Assembly: GCF_030503735.1 (NCBI RefSeq)
Contig: NZ_CP073096.1
Location: 992,001 to 1,056,000 of the forward strand
Reading direction: 5' to 3'
DNA length: 64,000 bases
Origin: Corynebacterium tuberculostearicum
GTDB taxonomy: Bacteria > Actinomycetota > Actinomycetes > Mycobacteriales > Mycobacteriaceae
Of the stretch, positions 9,156 to 17,472 are shown piece after piece; position 1 is the first letter of the stretch; every line of letters begins with the position of its first letter. Under the pieces are notes generated by a model. The model was given only the letters and a program-made list of their open reading frames with translations. It did not search any database and was not told the origin of the DNA. The translations under genes and the position numbers were made by a program.

Positions 9156-9644
9156 TTAGCGGGTAACTTTTTTACTCATCCAACGTTGGACTCCCCACCA
9201 CATAGCGGGAGTAAAAGCAACGGCGATGAGCCAATAGAAAAGCCAGAAACTACCCGCTAAGCCAGTCACCACAATACCTATGAGCAGCAAAAGCGCTGCG
9301 CCAGCACTTGCGAGGACACATTGTGTGAAACTGCGCTGGTCAGCTTTAGGCCCTTTGCGAGTGCTGGCACCAGAAACTTTCTGGTCAACGAATCCAATAA
9401 TGTCTTTGCCGAAGACAACCGAGAAGGAGATATAAAAGGCTGCGAAGCCGTGCATGAACTCGGCCGTACCGCCTTGGCTCAGGCTCACATAGAAAAATAC
9501 TAAAAGCAGCAGGTCGATAATTGGGGTCGCGGCCATAAGTATCAAGCCAAGTTTGCGCAGTTTAAAGACGTAGCGCAAGAGGCAGCCAGCCACTAAGCAA
9601 AGCCAAAAAGCTACCTCAGCTGCGATAGTGGCTATAAGCATCAT
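9156..9644 (-). CDS. Multi-spanning membrane protein of unknown function, 162 aa
   Basis: I do not recognise the family. The sequence shows about five hydrophobic helices: residues ~3-22, ~30-52, a weaker one near 65-80, then ~108-130 and ~133-150. A basic loop near 90-103 (STRKGPKADQR) and a basic C terminus (WMSKKVTR) point to a cytoplasmic tail. It is tail-to-tail with hutG. It lies 48 bp downstream of the YjiH-type gene in the same orientation, so it may be co-transcribed with it. Base composition is slightly AT-richer than hutG. Confidence 0.65.
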   Translation of the reverse strand: MMLIATIAAEVAFWLCLVAGCLLRYVFKLRKLGLILMAATPIIDLLLLVFFYVSLSQGGTAEFMHGFAAFYISFSVVFGKDIIGFVDQKVSGASTRKGPKADQRSFTQCVLASAGAALLLLIGIVVTGLAGSFWLFYWLIAVAFTPAMWWGVQRWMSKKVTR

Positions 9645-9691
9645 TACCCTCCAGCGATATAAATCCTCTTACCCGTCTTGGATTCAACTTA

Positions 9692-11038
9692 TCAAAAAAG
9701 CAGGTGGGCAATCGGGGTAGCGATAAGAATGGTCAGCGCTACACGCTCAAACCAAATGATGACCAGGTGGGTCAGCTTCACCGGAATCTTGGTAGCCAGG
9801 ATGCAGGGCACCAGCGCGGAGAAGAAAATGATGGCGGAGACCGCCACCACGCCGATAACGAACTTGACCACCATGTTATCGCTGCCTGCCACTGCGGTGG
9901 CGGGCAGGAACATCTCCGCAATACCCATGGCCGCGCCCTTACCGGCCTGGACCGGCTCCGGCAGCTGCACTACCCACGCGAACGGATAAAACAGGTAGCC
10001 AATCCACTCGAAGATGGGCGTAAAGCGCGCAAGCAGTAGGCCAATAAGGCCTACCGACATGATGGAAGGTACGATGGCCGCCGCCATGCGGACACCATCG
10101 CGCAAGTTCTCCCAGATGGACTCCCACAAGGACGGCGCGCGCTGCAGGGCCAGCATTGCTTCGCGCCACGCGTTCTTGATGCGCGAGCCCTCCACCGGCT
10201 TTTCCGGGTCTGGGTGCGCTTCTGCAAAGTACTCATCCGGAATGGTGCGCAGCGGCGGAATGCGCACGGTAATGGCCGTCACTACAAAGGTCACGATGAG
10301 CGCGACAATAAAGTGGGTACCCCAGATCTTCATCAGGTCAAGCTGTTTGGCCACGATAACCATGAAGGCCGCAGAGACCGTCGAAAAGCCGGTGGCAATG
10401 ATGGCCGCCTCGCGGCCGGCATAGCCACCCTTTTGGTAGACGCGGTCCGTGACCAAAATGCCTAGCGAATACGAGCCCACGAACGAGGCCACCGCGTCAA
10501 TGGCTGAGCGCCCCGGCGTCTTCCACAACGGCTGCATGATGGGCTGCATGAGCACACCGACAAATTCCAGCAGGCCAAAGCCAATGAGAAATGCCAGGAA
10601 CGCACCTCCGATAGGCACAATGAGGCCTACCGGAATCGCGATGGAGTTCCACAGGAACGGCACTAGATCCTCATCACCGAGCACCCACGGCAGCGCATCG
10701 ATGACCATGAGGAAGGAGATCACCGCACCCACAATATTGAGCACCGCAAAGACCGCTTGCAATATGCTTTCTTTGAACGCGCCGGTGGTAAAGCTGCGCA
10801 CCGTGCCATAGACGGCAAGCGCAAAGATAATCCACGGCACTGCCGCCGGAATCCCCTCGCGCACCATGGTGACCATGTGGTCCAAAGGAATGGAACGCTT
10901 ATCCTGATAAGTCACCGGCAGGAAGAATACGAACGCGCCAATGGCGCTATATAAAAAGAGTTTCCACCGTCCCCCAGGCTGCGGGATTTCCCCGTCATGA
11001 CTCTGGTGAGAGGTGTAGACCGATTCGGTAGAAGTCAC
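9692..11038 (-). CDS. YjiH family membrane protein, possible histidine/urocanate transporter
   Basis: A 448-aa polytopic protein of the YjiH/nucleoside-recognition (Gate domain) type. A soluble, polar N terminus (~25 residues) precedes about ten hydrophobic helices; the GSYSLGILVTDRVYQKGGY block near the middle and GIAEMFLPATAVAGSDN near the end are characteristic. Proteins of this family often sit in histidine-utilisation loci in other bacteria. Here the upstream region carries a 21-bp motif matching that of hutH at the same distance from the start. I infer a role in uptake of histidine or a pathway intermediate, but the substrate is not proven by sequence. Confidence 0.8.
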   Translation of the reverse strand: MTSTESVYTSHQSHDGEIPQPGGRWKLFLYSAIGAFVFFLPVTYQDKRSIPLDHMVTMVREGIPAAVPWIIFALAVYGTVRSFTTGAFKESILQAVFAVLNIVGAVISFLMVIDALPWVLGDEDLVPFLWNSIAIPVGLIVPIGGAFLAFLIGFGLLEFVGVLMQPIMQPLWKTPGRSAIDAVASFVGSYSLGILVTDRVYQKGGYAGREAAIIATGFSTVSAAFMVIVAKQLDLMKIWGTHFIVALIVTFVVTAITVRIPPLRTIPDEYFAEAHPDPEKPVEGSRIKNAWREAMLALQRAPSLWESIWENLRDGVRMAAAIVPSIMSVGLIGLLLARFTPIFEWIGYLFYPFAWVVQLPEPVQAGKGAAMGIAEMFLPATAVAGSDNMVVKFVIGVVAVSAIIFFSALVPCILATKIPVKLTHLVIIWFERVALTILIATPIAHLLF

Positions 11039-11078
11039 AGTAAAACCGTCCCCTCAAGCTTGCATACAAAATTCAAGC

Positions 11079-11099
11079 CCGCGTGACAGCCTTACGCGA
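11079..11099 (-). promoter_or_regulatory. Copy of the hutH upstream motif before the YjiH-type gene
   Basis: The 21 bases from 11079 contain GTGACAGCCTTACGCGA and match 7344-7364 at 18 of 21 positions. The lower edge is 40 nt from the ATG at 11038, against 41 nt at hutH. This suggests a shared regulator or promoter architecture linking the transporter-like gene with histidine catabolism. Confidence 0.5.
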
Positions 11100-11111
11100 A
11101 CATTGGGGACA

Positions 11112-11127
11112 TGTTATCTAAGTAACA
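11112..11127. promoter_or_regulatory. Candidate GlxR/CRP-type site
   Basis: TGTTATCTAAGTAACA has the TGTnA-N6-TnACA layout of CRP-family sites, and GlxR is the CRP-type global regulator in corynebacteria. It lies 74-89 nt upstream of the YjiH-type gene, inside the divergent gap with the Nudix gene. The match is to the general layout, not to the full consensus. Confidence 0.3.
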
Positions 11128-11229
11128 GCCCACTGTCTAGACTTTGGTTCCTCACATCCGTATTTGAACCGAACAGAACATTCGCCTAATGCTAAACTTC
11201 TCTATATTTGACCTGCACTAGGAGTTGTC

Positions 11230-11619
11230 ATGAAGAAGAAAATTTACGTTACCGGAGCAGTTCTACGCAAAGAAGGCAAAATCCTTGCCGCCAAGCGCGG
11301 GAATGATAAATCGTTAGGCGGTTTTTGGGAGTTTCCAGGCGGAAAAATTGAGGAAGGAGAAACTCCGAAAGAAGCACTTGCAAGAGAACTCAAAGAAGAG
11401 CTTCTGATAGAAGCTGCCGTGGGTCAACCAATTACCACTACCGAGCACGAATATAACTTTGGAATCGTCGTACTTTCAACATTTGAATGCGAATTAGTTG
11501 GTTCTTCCCCCCAGCTCACCGAGCATTCCGAAATTCGTTGGCTAGAGCCGATTGAGCTCCCCCAGCTCAAGTGGGCTCCCGCAGATATTCCCACTGTTTC
11601 AATACTTTCTAAATCATAG
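11230..11619 (+). CDS. Nudix hydrolase, MutT-like (Nudix/helicase module)
   Basis: 129-aa (deoxy)nucleoside triphosphate pyrophosphohydrolase of the MutT type. The Nudix box runs from Gly38 to Ile60 (GKIEEGETPKEALAREL then KEELLI). The metal-binding REL-x-EE core is intact, but the usual final Gly before the last hydrophobic residue is Leu. A possible SD, CTAGGAG, precedes the ATG. Its stop is one base before the start of the large helicase gene, so the two are surely translated from one mRNA. Composition is clearly AT-richer than flanking genes. MutT proteins remove oxidised nucleotides; with a nuclease-helicase partner, a role in DNA damage or defence is more likely than a free-standing housekeeping one, but this is inference. 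Confidence 0.88.
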   Translation: MKKKIYVTGAVLRKEGKILAAKRGNDKSLGGFWEFPGGKIEEGETPKEALARELKEELLIEAAVGQPITTTEHEYNFGIVVLSTFECELVGSSPQLTEHSEIRWLEPIELPQLKWAPADIPTVSILSKS

Positions 11620-11620
11620 T

Positions 11621-14503
11621 ATGAATCTCTCCAGCAACCTCGCTAAAGACGTTGCGCACGGTTTCTTAAACCGGCGTATCGAAGCACCGGAGATTTCTAA
11701 TCCTAAGCTCATTATCAACTCCGGTGAAACGACTATGTTGCGGGTCCTGCAACAAAATATCCACCGCTCTGAAAGCTTTTGCTTTTCAGTGGCATTTATC
11801 TCGAGTCGCGCCTTAGCACTTTTAAAGCAAACGCTTCTAGACTTCCCTGGTCGGGGAAAAATCATCACCTCGACATACCTAGATTTCAACGAACCCCGCA
11901 TGTTCCGGGAGCTAAACAGATTGGACAACGTGGATGTTTGCATCTACGAAGATGGGCACGGTGCTTTTCACCCAAAAGGCTACGTGTTTGATCAAGGGTC
12001 TGAGGTTTCCGCGATTGTAGGAAGCTCCAACCTAACTGACTCAGCACTACTCCAAAACACAGAATGGAATATTCGCTTTTCCACTTCCCAAAATGGCGAC
12101 ATTGCTTATCAGCTTCAAGACGCTATTCGTCTGCAATGTGAAAAGGCAATGCCACTTACCGAGGAGTGGATCCGGCAATACGAGAAGCGACGCACAATTG
12201 CTGCATTAGCGCCCCAGAAACAGCTCGAAGACGGTGCTCCAGAGGACAAACCAATTGTCGCAAATAGTATGCAGGCAAGAGCGCTGTCACAGCTAGAACA
12301 ACTGAAGATTACCGGAGAGAATAGGGCTCTAGTTATCTCAGCTACAGGTACGGGCAAGACTATTCTTTCCGCACTTGCGGCTAAACAGTTCTCTCCCTCT
12401 CGGGTACTCTTTATCGCTCACCGCGAGCAGATCTTGCGCAAAGCTGCGGAGGAATTCCAAAGAGTCTTCCAGGCGCCAGCCAAAGACTTCGGTTTCTTTG
12501 TGGGCAAAGATAAAGACACCGAGCCGAGATTCATATTTTCTTCGATTCAGTCGCTGTCCAAGACGGAAAACCTCAACAAATTTTCTCCCACAGATTTTGA
12601 TTTCGTCATCGTAGACGAAGTACACCGGGGAATTGCCAAGACCTACGAAACTGTTTTAGACCATTTCAAGCCGAAGTTCCTGCTGGGCCTTACTGCAACT
12701 CCTGAGCGTACTGACGGCAAAGATATTTTTCGTATATTCGACTACAACGTGGCCTATGAAATTAGACTCCAAGAGGCTCTAGAAGCGAAAATGCTCTGCC
12801 CTTTCCATTACTACGGGGTAACCGACTATGTAACAGAATCGGGAGAAGTAGTTGAGGATACTTCAGAGCTGTCCAAACTTATCTCCACTGAAAGAGTCGA
12901 ACACATTCTAGAAAACTTGGAAAAGTATGGACTTCCCCAAGACGTCCGAGGATTAATTTTCTGCAGCTCAAAAGGAGAAGCTACAGAGCTTTCCGAGTTA
13001 CTCAACTCATCTACATTGAATGGAAAGGGGCTTCACACTACAGCCCTTTTAGGAGATACAGAACAAAGTGTAAGAAACGCAGCCATCGAACAGCTCGAAA
13101 CAGGCGAGCTAGATTACATCCTTACTGTCGACATCTTTAACGAAGGAATCGACATCCCCAGCGTAAACCAAATTGTGATGCTCCGAGGAACCCAGTCAAG
13201 CATCATTTTTACTCAACAGTTGGGCCGAGGACTCCGAAAATACCGAAACAAAGATCATCTTCGGGTCATTGATTTTATCGGAAACTATAAGAACAACTTC
13301 CTAATCCCAATCGCGCTTTTTGGCGATAACTCAAAATCCAAGGATTCGATTAGGAAAAAGATGATCGAGAACAACGAGGACAACACGATAGCCGGAGTAT
13401 CAAGCGTAAATTTCGATCACATATCGCGCAAGAAAATTTTCGAGTCTCTTTCTAAAGTGTCGCTTGACAGCGTTTTTGAGTTGAAGAAGGAAGTCCAACA
13501 ACTGGAAGTTCGGCTTAACCGCCTACCAAAGTTGTTTGATTTTGCACGATTCGACACCGTGGATCCATTAGTTATGGCTACAAAGCGCCAGAATTATTGG
13601 CAGCTGCTCTACCAACAAAAGTTCGTCGACGTACCTCCAACTCCTCTAGAGTCTGACTATCTCAAATTTCTTTCAAATGAACTCTTAAGCGGCAAACAGC
13701 CCCAGGAATTGGTTCTATTGCAGCACCTTCTTGAACATTCAAGCATTTCTCGCTTAGGCTTCCAAGACCTGCTTAAGTCCAAGAATATGGCTAGCTCAGA
13801 AGACGATATTTCTGTCGTCGAAAGAGTCCTAACCCTAAGTTTCTACGACTCCAGGTTTTATTCTCTAGAGCCAATCATCAATCCTACCGGCAGAGGGTTT
13901 ACTCTCGGTACAGAATTTGAAGCGTTATACAACAGCGATAGCGAAGACTTCCCTAACTCTTTCCGCTCTCATGTTGACGATTTGGTAGAAACTGCACTTT
14001 TTAGGTCACGAGAAAAAGGCTTTTGGGAAGGAATGCTCAAAGTTGGAAACAGGTACACCCGTAAAGATGCCTGTCGCCTCTTAAAGTTGGAGACGAACCA
14101 AATGTCTACTTTGTACGGATATAAAGTAGACGAATATTCTGGATCAGTTCCAATCTTTATCACTTATCATAAAGGCGATTCCATATCGGCCCAAGTAAAA
14201 TATCAAGACACTTTTCTCGATCATGGAACGCTCCAGTGGTTCACCAGGAATCGGACTTCCCTGAAAGGAAAGAGCGAGGCCGCGATTGTTAATCACAAAT
14301 TTCCTCTTCACGTATTTGTACAAAGGAATGACACCGAGGGAAGAGGATTCTTCTATCTTGGCGAAGCTCGTGCCACTGATCCTGAGGAAACATATATTCA
14401 GAGTGATGACAACAAAAATTTGAGCACCGTAAGAATGAAGCTCGTTTTGGATCATCCAGTTACCGACGGATTTTTGCAATATTTGGAAGCCTCTGAAACT
14501 TAA
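11621..14503 (+). CDS. PLD-nuclease / SF2 helicase / DUF3427 protein, 960 aa
   Basis: Three-part protein. (1) N-terminal phospholipase-D-type nuclease domain, about residues 30-180, with HPK at 117-119 and GSSN at 134-137 (HxK...GSxN signature, one copy, so it probably dimerises). (2) Superfamily 2 helicase core, about 215-560: Walker A ATGTGKT 241-247, DEVH 332-335, TATPER from 358, IFNEGIDIP near 505-513, QLGRGLRK 533-540. (3) About 400 C-terminal residues matching the layout of DUF3427 proteins. It starts one base after the Nudix stop. AT-rich, with codon use unlike neighbours, suggesting transfer. Likely DNA-targeting; I cannot place it in a named defence system. Confidence 0.88.
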   Translation: MNLSSNLAKDVAHGFLNRRIEAPEISNPKLIINSGETTMLRVLQQNIHRSESFCFSVAFISSRALALLKQTLLDFPGRGKIITSTYLDFNEPRMFRELNRLDNVDVCIYEDGHGAFHPKGYVFDQGSEVSAIVGSSNLTDSALLQNTEWNIRFSTSQNGDIAYQLQDAIRLQCEKAMPLTEEWIRQYEKRRTIAALAPQKQLEDGAPEDKPIVANSMQARALSQLEQLKITGENRALVISATGTGKTILSALAAKQFSPSRVLFIAHREQILRKAAEEFQRVFQAPAKDFGFFVGKDKDTEPRFIFSSIQSLSKTENLNKFSPTDFDFVIVDEVHRGIAKTYETVLDHFKPKFLLGLTATPERTDGKDIFRIFDYNVAYEIRLQEALEAKMLCPFHYYGVTDYVTESGEVVEDTSELSKLISTERVEHILENLEKYGLPQDVRGLIFCSSKGEATELSELLNSSTLNGKGLHTTALLGDTEQSVRNAAIEQLETGELDYILTVDIFNEGIDIPSVNQIVMLRGTQSSIIFTQQLGRGLRKYRNKDHLRVIDFIGNYKNNFLIPIALFGDNSKSKDSIRKKMIENNEDNTIAGVSSVNFDHISRKKIFESLSKVSLDSVFELKKEVQQLEVRLNRLPKLFDFARFDTVDPLVMATKRQNYWQLLYQQKFVDVPPTPLESDYLKFLSNELLSGKQPQELVLLQHLLEHSSISRLGFQDLLKSKNMASSEDDISVVERVLTLSFYDSRFYSLEPIINPTGRGFTLGTEFEALYNSDSEDFPNSFRSHVDDLVETALFRSREKGFWEGMLKVGNRYTRKDACRLLKLETNQMSTLYGYKVDEYSGSVPIFITYHKGDSISAQVKYQDTFLDHGTLQWFTRNRTSLKGKSEAAIVNHKFPLHVFVQRNDTEGRGFFYLGEARATDPEETYIQSDDNKNLSTVRMKLVLDHPVTDGFLQYLEASET

Positions 14504-14611
14504 GTACAGCTTTCAAGGGCCAGCGACGCCGTTAGACACCGCTCTTAATTCTCGTACCTACTAGTCTTCGCTTACCAAAAAGGCACGGTTGACTGGACGG
14601 TTGAGGACAGA

Positions 14612-15856
14612 TCAGCGATCTCTCTGCGGCACCCGCTTCGGCTTAGTCCCCACCCCGGCATGCGGATCGCGGCCGAATGCCCAAGCAATGATGCCGACGA
14701 AGGCGATGGCGCCGCAGACGGTGAAGGCGAGGGGGAAGCCGGAGGCGTCGGCAAGCAGGCCAATGAGCATGGGGCCTAAGATCTGGCCGAAGTCTCCTGC
14801 CATCTGGAAGGTGGAAAGCACCTTGCCACCGGAGCGGTCATTGCCCACGATATCGCCCACTGCCGCCTGCTGGGAGGGGTTGATAAGCCCAGAGGAGGCA
14901 CCGGCGAAGGCGGAGATGAGTAGCAGGAACCACACGCTGGTGGCCATGCCCATGAGCACCATAAAGATGGCGGAGCCGACCAGGCCGATGAGGATGAGCG
15001 GCTTGCGGCCATGGATATCGGACCACCTGCCGGAAAACTGCAAGACGATGGCGTTGCCAGCAGCAAAAACGGCAAGCGCAAGACCGGAGGCGGCCGCGCC
15101 ATTGTGGAAGATGGAGGCGGCAAAAAGCGGCAGGACGGAGACGCGCACGCCCATGTTGATCCAGCTATGGGCAAAGTTGGAGGTCAGAACCGCACGGTAG
15201 GCGGTATCGTTCCAAGCTTCATGCAAACGCATTGGCGGTAGCTTATCCTTGCTGGCTTGCTTGTGGTTGACGCGGGGCATTTGCCACCAGACGACGAATG
15301 CGGCGAGCGCGACACCCGCGCCGTAAATGAAAAATGGCCAGCGAAAGCCTAGGAAAGACAAGCTAGCGCCGAGTACTGGACCGGCGACGTTGCCTAGCAG
15401 GAAGGCAGTGGCATAGGTGGCAGAGCACTTGCCGCGAATCGTCGGTGGCGACATTCGCACAATAAGGCCCATGGCAGAGACGGTAAACATGGTTGAACCG
15501 ATACCGGCTACAGCGCGCAGGGCCACGATGTGCCAGTAGCTTTGGGCGATAGAGACGAGGCCCGTGGTGACCGCTACGGTCATGAGGCCAACGAGATAGA
15601 CGCGGCGCGAGCCAACGCGATCCACCAATGAGCCGGACATCGGCGCGAAGATAAGGCGCGAGGCGGCAAAAATGGAGACCACCAGGCCTGCGGCGGCCAT
15701 GGAGCCATCGAAGCTCACCACGAACTGCGGCAAGAGTGGGGCGATGAGGCCATAGCCTAAAGCGATAATAAAGGCAGCGGTGACCATGACCCAGATTTCG
15801 CGTGGGATCTTTGGTACTTCCTCGTGTTCTACTTCCCCGCTGTGTGTATTCATCAT
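14612..15856 (-). CDS. MFS transporter (DHA1-like), 414 aa
   Basis: Major facilitator superfamily permease with twelve predicted helices. Motif A between helices 2 and 3 reads GSLVDRVGSRRVYLVG, and its half-repeat GRWSDIHGRKPLILIG recurs after helix 8. A short acidic N terminus and a basic C-terminal tail (TKPKRVPQRDR) flank the core. Proton-driven drug or metabolite efflux is usual for this group; the substrate is not readable. It is divergent from the unknown gene at 15939, with about 80 bp shared for both promoters. The first residues may begin at either of two consecutive Met codons (15856 or 15853). Confidence 0.88.
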   Translation of the reverse strand: MMNTHSGEVEHEEVPKIPREIWVMVTAAFIIALGYGLIAPLLPQFVVSFDGSMAAAGLVVSIFAASRLIFAPMSGSLVDRVGSRRVYLVGLMTVAVTTGLVSIAQSYWHIVALRAVAGIGSTMFTVSAMGLIVRMSPPTIRGKCSATYATAFLLGNVAGPVLGASLSFLGFRWPFFIYGAGVALAAFVVWWQMPRVNHKQASKDKLPPMRLHEAWNDTAYRAVLTSNFAHSWINMGVRVSVLPLFAASIFHNGAAASGLALAVFAAGNAIVLQFSGRWSDIHGRKPLILIGLVGSAIFMVLMGMATSVWFLLLISAFAGASSGLINPSQQAAVGDIVGNDRSGGKVLSTFQMAGDFGQILGPMLIGLLADASGFPLAFTVCGAIAFVGIIAWAFGRDPHAGVGTKPKRVPQRDR

Positions 15857-15938
15857 ATCGGCTGCAACTCTAATCCTTGGCGTGATGGAAGACCATTTTC
15901 GACTACTGTTCGAACGTTTGTTTTATTATTGTGAGGTG

Positions 15939-16487
15939 ATGTCCAGCTCGGGTTCTAGTGTGATGACCATGCACAACGTACAGAAAAACTTTTCCCAATC
16001 CACCCCAATGTCCTTGCCGCAATCCGCCAGCGAGATTGCGGCAGACCTGCTCTACCACGAATACGACACCATCAAGTCCATCGCGGCCATCATGCACCAC
16101 CCGCGCTCCCTAGCACGGCCCACCCCCACCTGGCGCCCACCGATAAAGCAGCTTCCCACGCTCGCCGGTGGACCGAGCGGAGAATACTGCATGAGCATTA
16201 CCCGCCACCGCGTGGGTGCGCGGGTTAAGGCTCGCGTGCGCGGCTTTGGCCAAGACCGAATTCCGGCCTACCTCATTACCATCCGCATCACCGAGAATTT
16301 TGGCCAGCCGGTTGAACCCGCTGTAGCCGAAGGCTGGGTGCGCACGCTGGTGCCAGCAGAGATGGCCGGTGCCGTCCACGAGGTCTCCCGCGGACCGAAT
16401 GCCACCTACGTGTGGCTCGTGGATAGCTCCTATCAGCCGGTCCACTCCCCCGAGTCACTTTTCGCAGGCTTTAGCCAAGCCGCTTAA
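15939..16487 (+). CDS. Conserved-looking protein of unknown function, ~182 aa
   Basis: No family recognised. The start is uncertain: ATG at 15939 (MSSSGSSVMTMHN) follows a GAGG-containing stretch, while ATG at 15963 gives a protein 8 residues shorter. The longer open frame back to 15780 overlaps the divergent MFS gene and is unlikely. The N-terminal ~60 residues look alpha-helical (SASEIAADLLYHEYDTIKSI); the C-terminal ~100 are beta-rich, with basic blocks (RHRVGARVKARVRGF) and a terminal Ala-Ala. Cytoplasmic, no membrane spans. It ends tail-to-tail with the S-component gene: the two stops share TTAA at 16484-16487. Confidence 0.7.
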   Translation: MSSSGSSVMTMHNVQKNFSQSTPMSLPQSASEIAADLLYHEYDTIKSIAAIMHHPRSLARPTPTWRPPIKQLPTLAGGPSGEYCMSITRHRVGARVKARVRGFGQDRIPAYLITIRITENFGQPVEPAVAEGWVRTLVPAEMAGAVHEVSRGPNATYVWLVDSSYQPVHSPESLFAGFSQAA

Positions 16488-17335
16488 GCAGACGCGTGTT
16501 GCTTGGCTCGCCTCGCAGACGTGGCCGATGCGTCTGACTCTGCACGCGGATCAGGCGCATTAAGGACCTTGCGTAGCACCTCACTATTGAAGGTCACCGT
16601 ATAATGCCGCGCCAGTGCCCTTGGCATAAAACGCAGGACGAGGCACGCGATAAGGACGGTAAAGACTTTATCTAAGACATCTGAGGTAAGCCCCTGCGAG
16701 ATGATGGCGACGCGCTCGTCTTGGAAAATCAACTCATAGAATTTGGTGAGGTTTTCTGGTCCCTTCCGTGGGCGGCCACTGAAGGAGAAGATGAGCACGT
16801 ACACGCTAATAACCCCGGCACCGAGGCCCGTACCCAGCCCAGAAAAGATGATCCATGATAGCTTCTTAAACGCCCCTCGCCTGGCCAATAATCCCGCTGC
16901 AGCGCCCATAAAGATGCCTACTGGGGCAAAAGCAAGATCATAGGTAAAGTACACTCCGCCCAGCACAGTGGTGGTCAGGCCGGTAGCCATTCCAAGCACT
17001 GGGCCGGCCATGATCGCCACAATGGCGGTGCCGATGCAATCGAAGAACAAAGGCAATTGCGAACGCACCGTCAACGAGCCCAGAAACAGGTTTAACGAGG
17101 CCCCGAATACCGGATAGAAGAGGATACAGTTAGGCACCAAGCCGTGCTGCGAGGTGTACAACAGCACAGAGGCCACAAAGAGAAGGCCCCAAACGCTTCC
17201 GGTTAGGTAGCTTTCAAAGGTCACGTTGACCGTGGAATAAAGGCCAAGAACGGTGCAAAACCAAGCGGCAAGCGAGAGAGCCACTGCGACAATGACGAGT
17301 ACGTATCGCCAGGTAGTATCGCGGGTCGAGGCCAT
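16484..17335 (-). CDS. ECF-transporter S-component-like membrane protein, 283 aa
   Basis: Six to seven predicted helices. The block LPLFFDCIGTAIVAIMAGPV followed by LGMATGLTTTVLGG resembles the substrate-binding S components of energy-coupling-factor vitamin or metal transporters. It carries an unusually long polar C-terminal tail (~40 residues, ending SARRAKQHASA). No ATPase or T component is adjacent, so it would have to use a shared ECF module encoded elsewhere, or act in another way. A GAGGAGG ribosome-binding site lies 6 nt before the ATG at 17335. Substrate unknown. Confidence 0.7.
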   Translation of the reverse strand: MASTRDTTWRYVLVIVAVALSLAAWFCTVLGLYSTVNVTFESYLTGSVWGLLFVASVLLYTSQHGLVPNCILFYPVFGASLNLFLGSLTVRSQLPLFFDCIGTAIVAIMAGPVLGMATGLTTTVLGGVYFTYDLAFAPVGIFMGAAAGLLARRGAFKKLSWIIFSGLGTGLGAGVISVYVLIFSFSGRPRKGPENLTKFYELIFQDERVAIISQGLTSDVLDKVFTVLIACLVLRFMPRALARHYTVTFNSEVLRKVLNAPDPRAESDASATSARRAKQHASA

Positions 17336-17418
17336 GGTTTTCCTCCTCGTAAGGCTGGGCTAGAGGTATGGGAATCATACAAAGCCTAATTTGGGGTGCG
17401 CGAAAATAGCAACGCGAA

Positions 17419-17458
17419 AGCCCAGCCTAGGCCGCAAGAAGAAGCGGCTGGCTGGGCT
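17419..17458 (-). terminator. Hairpin downstream of the acidic protein gene
   Basis: AGCCCAGCC (from 17419) pairs with GGCTGGGCT (to 17458), extended by CCGC/GCGG around an AAGAAGAA loop with a 2-nt bulge. It starts 15 bp beyond the stop of the leftward gene 17473-18315. On the minus strand it is followed by a T-containing stretch, consistent with an intrinsic terminator. Confidence 0.65.
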
Positions 17459-17472
17459 ATGAGAAGTGGGTG

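Noticed and set aside
16484..17335. A complete ECF transporter operon
   Set aside because: Only an S-component-like gene is present; no ATPase or T-component gene adjoins it.
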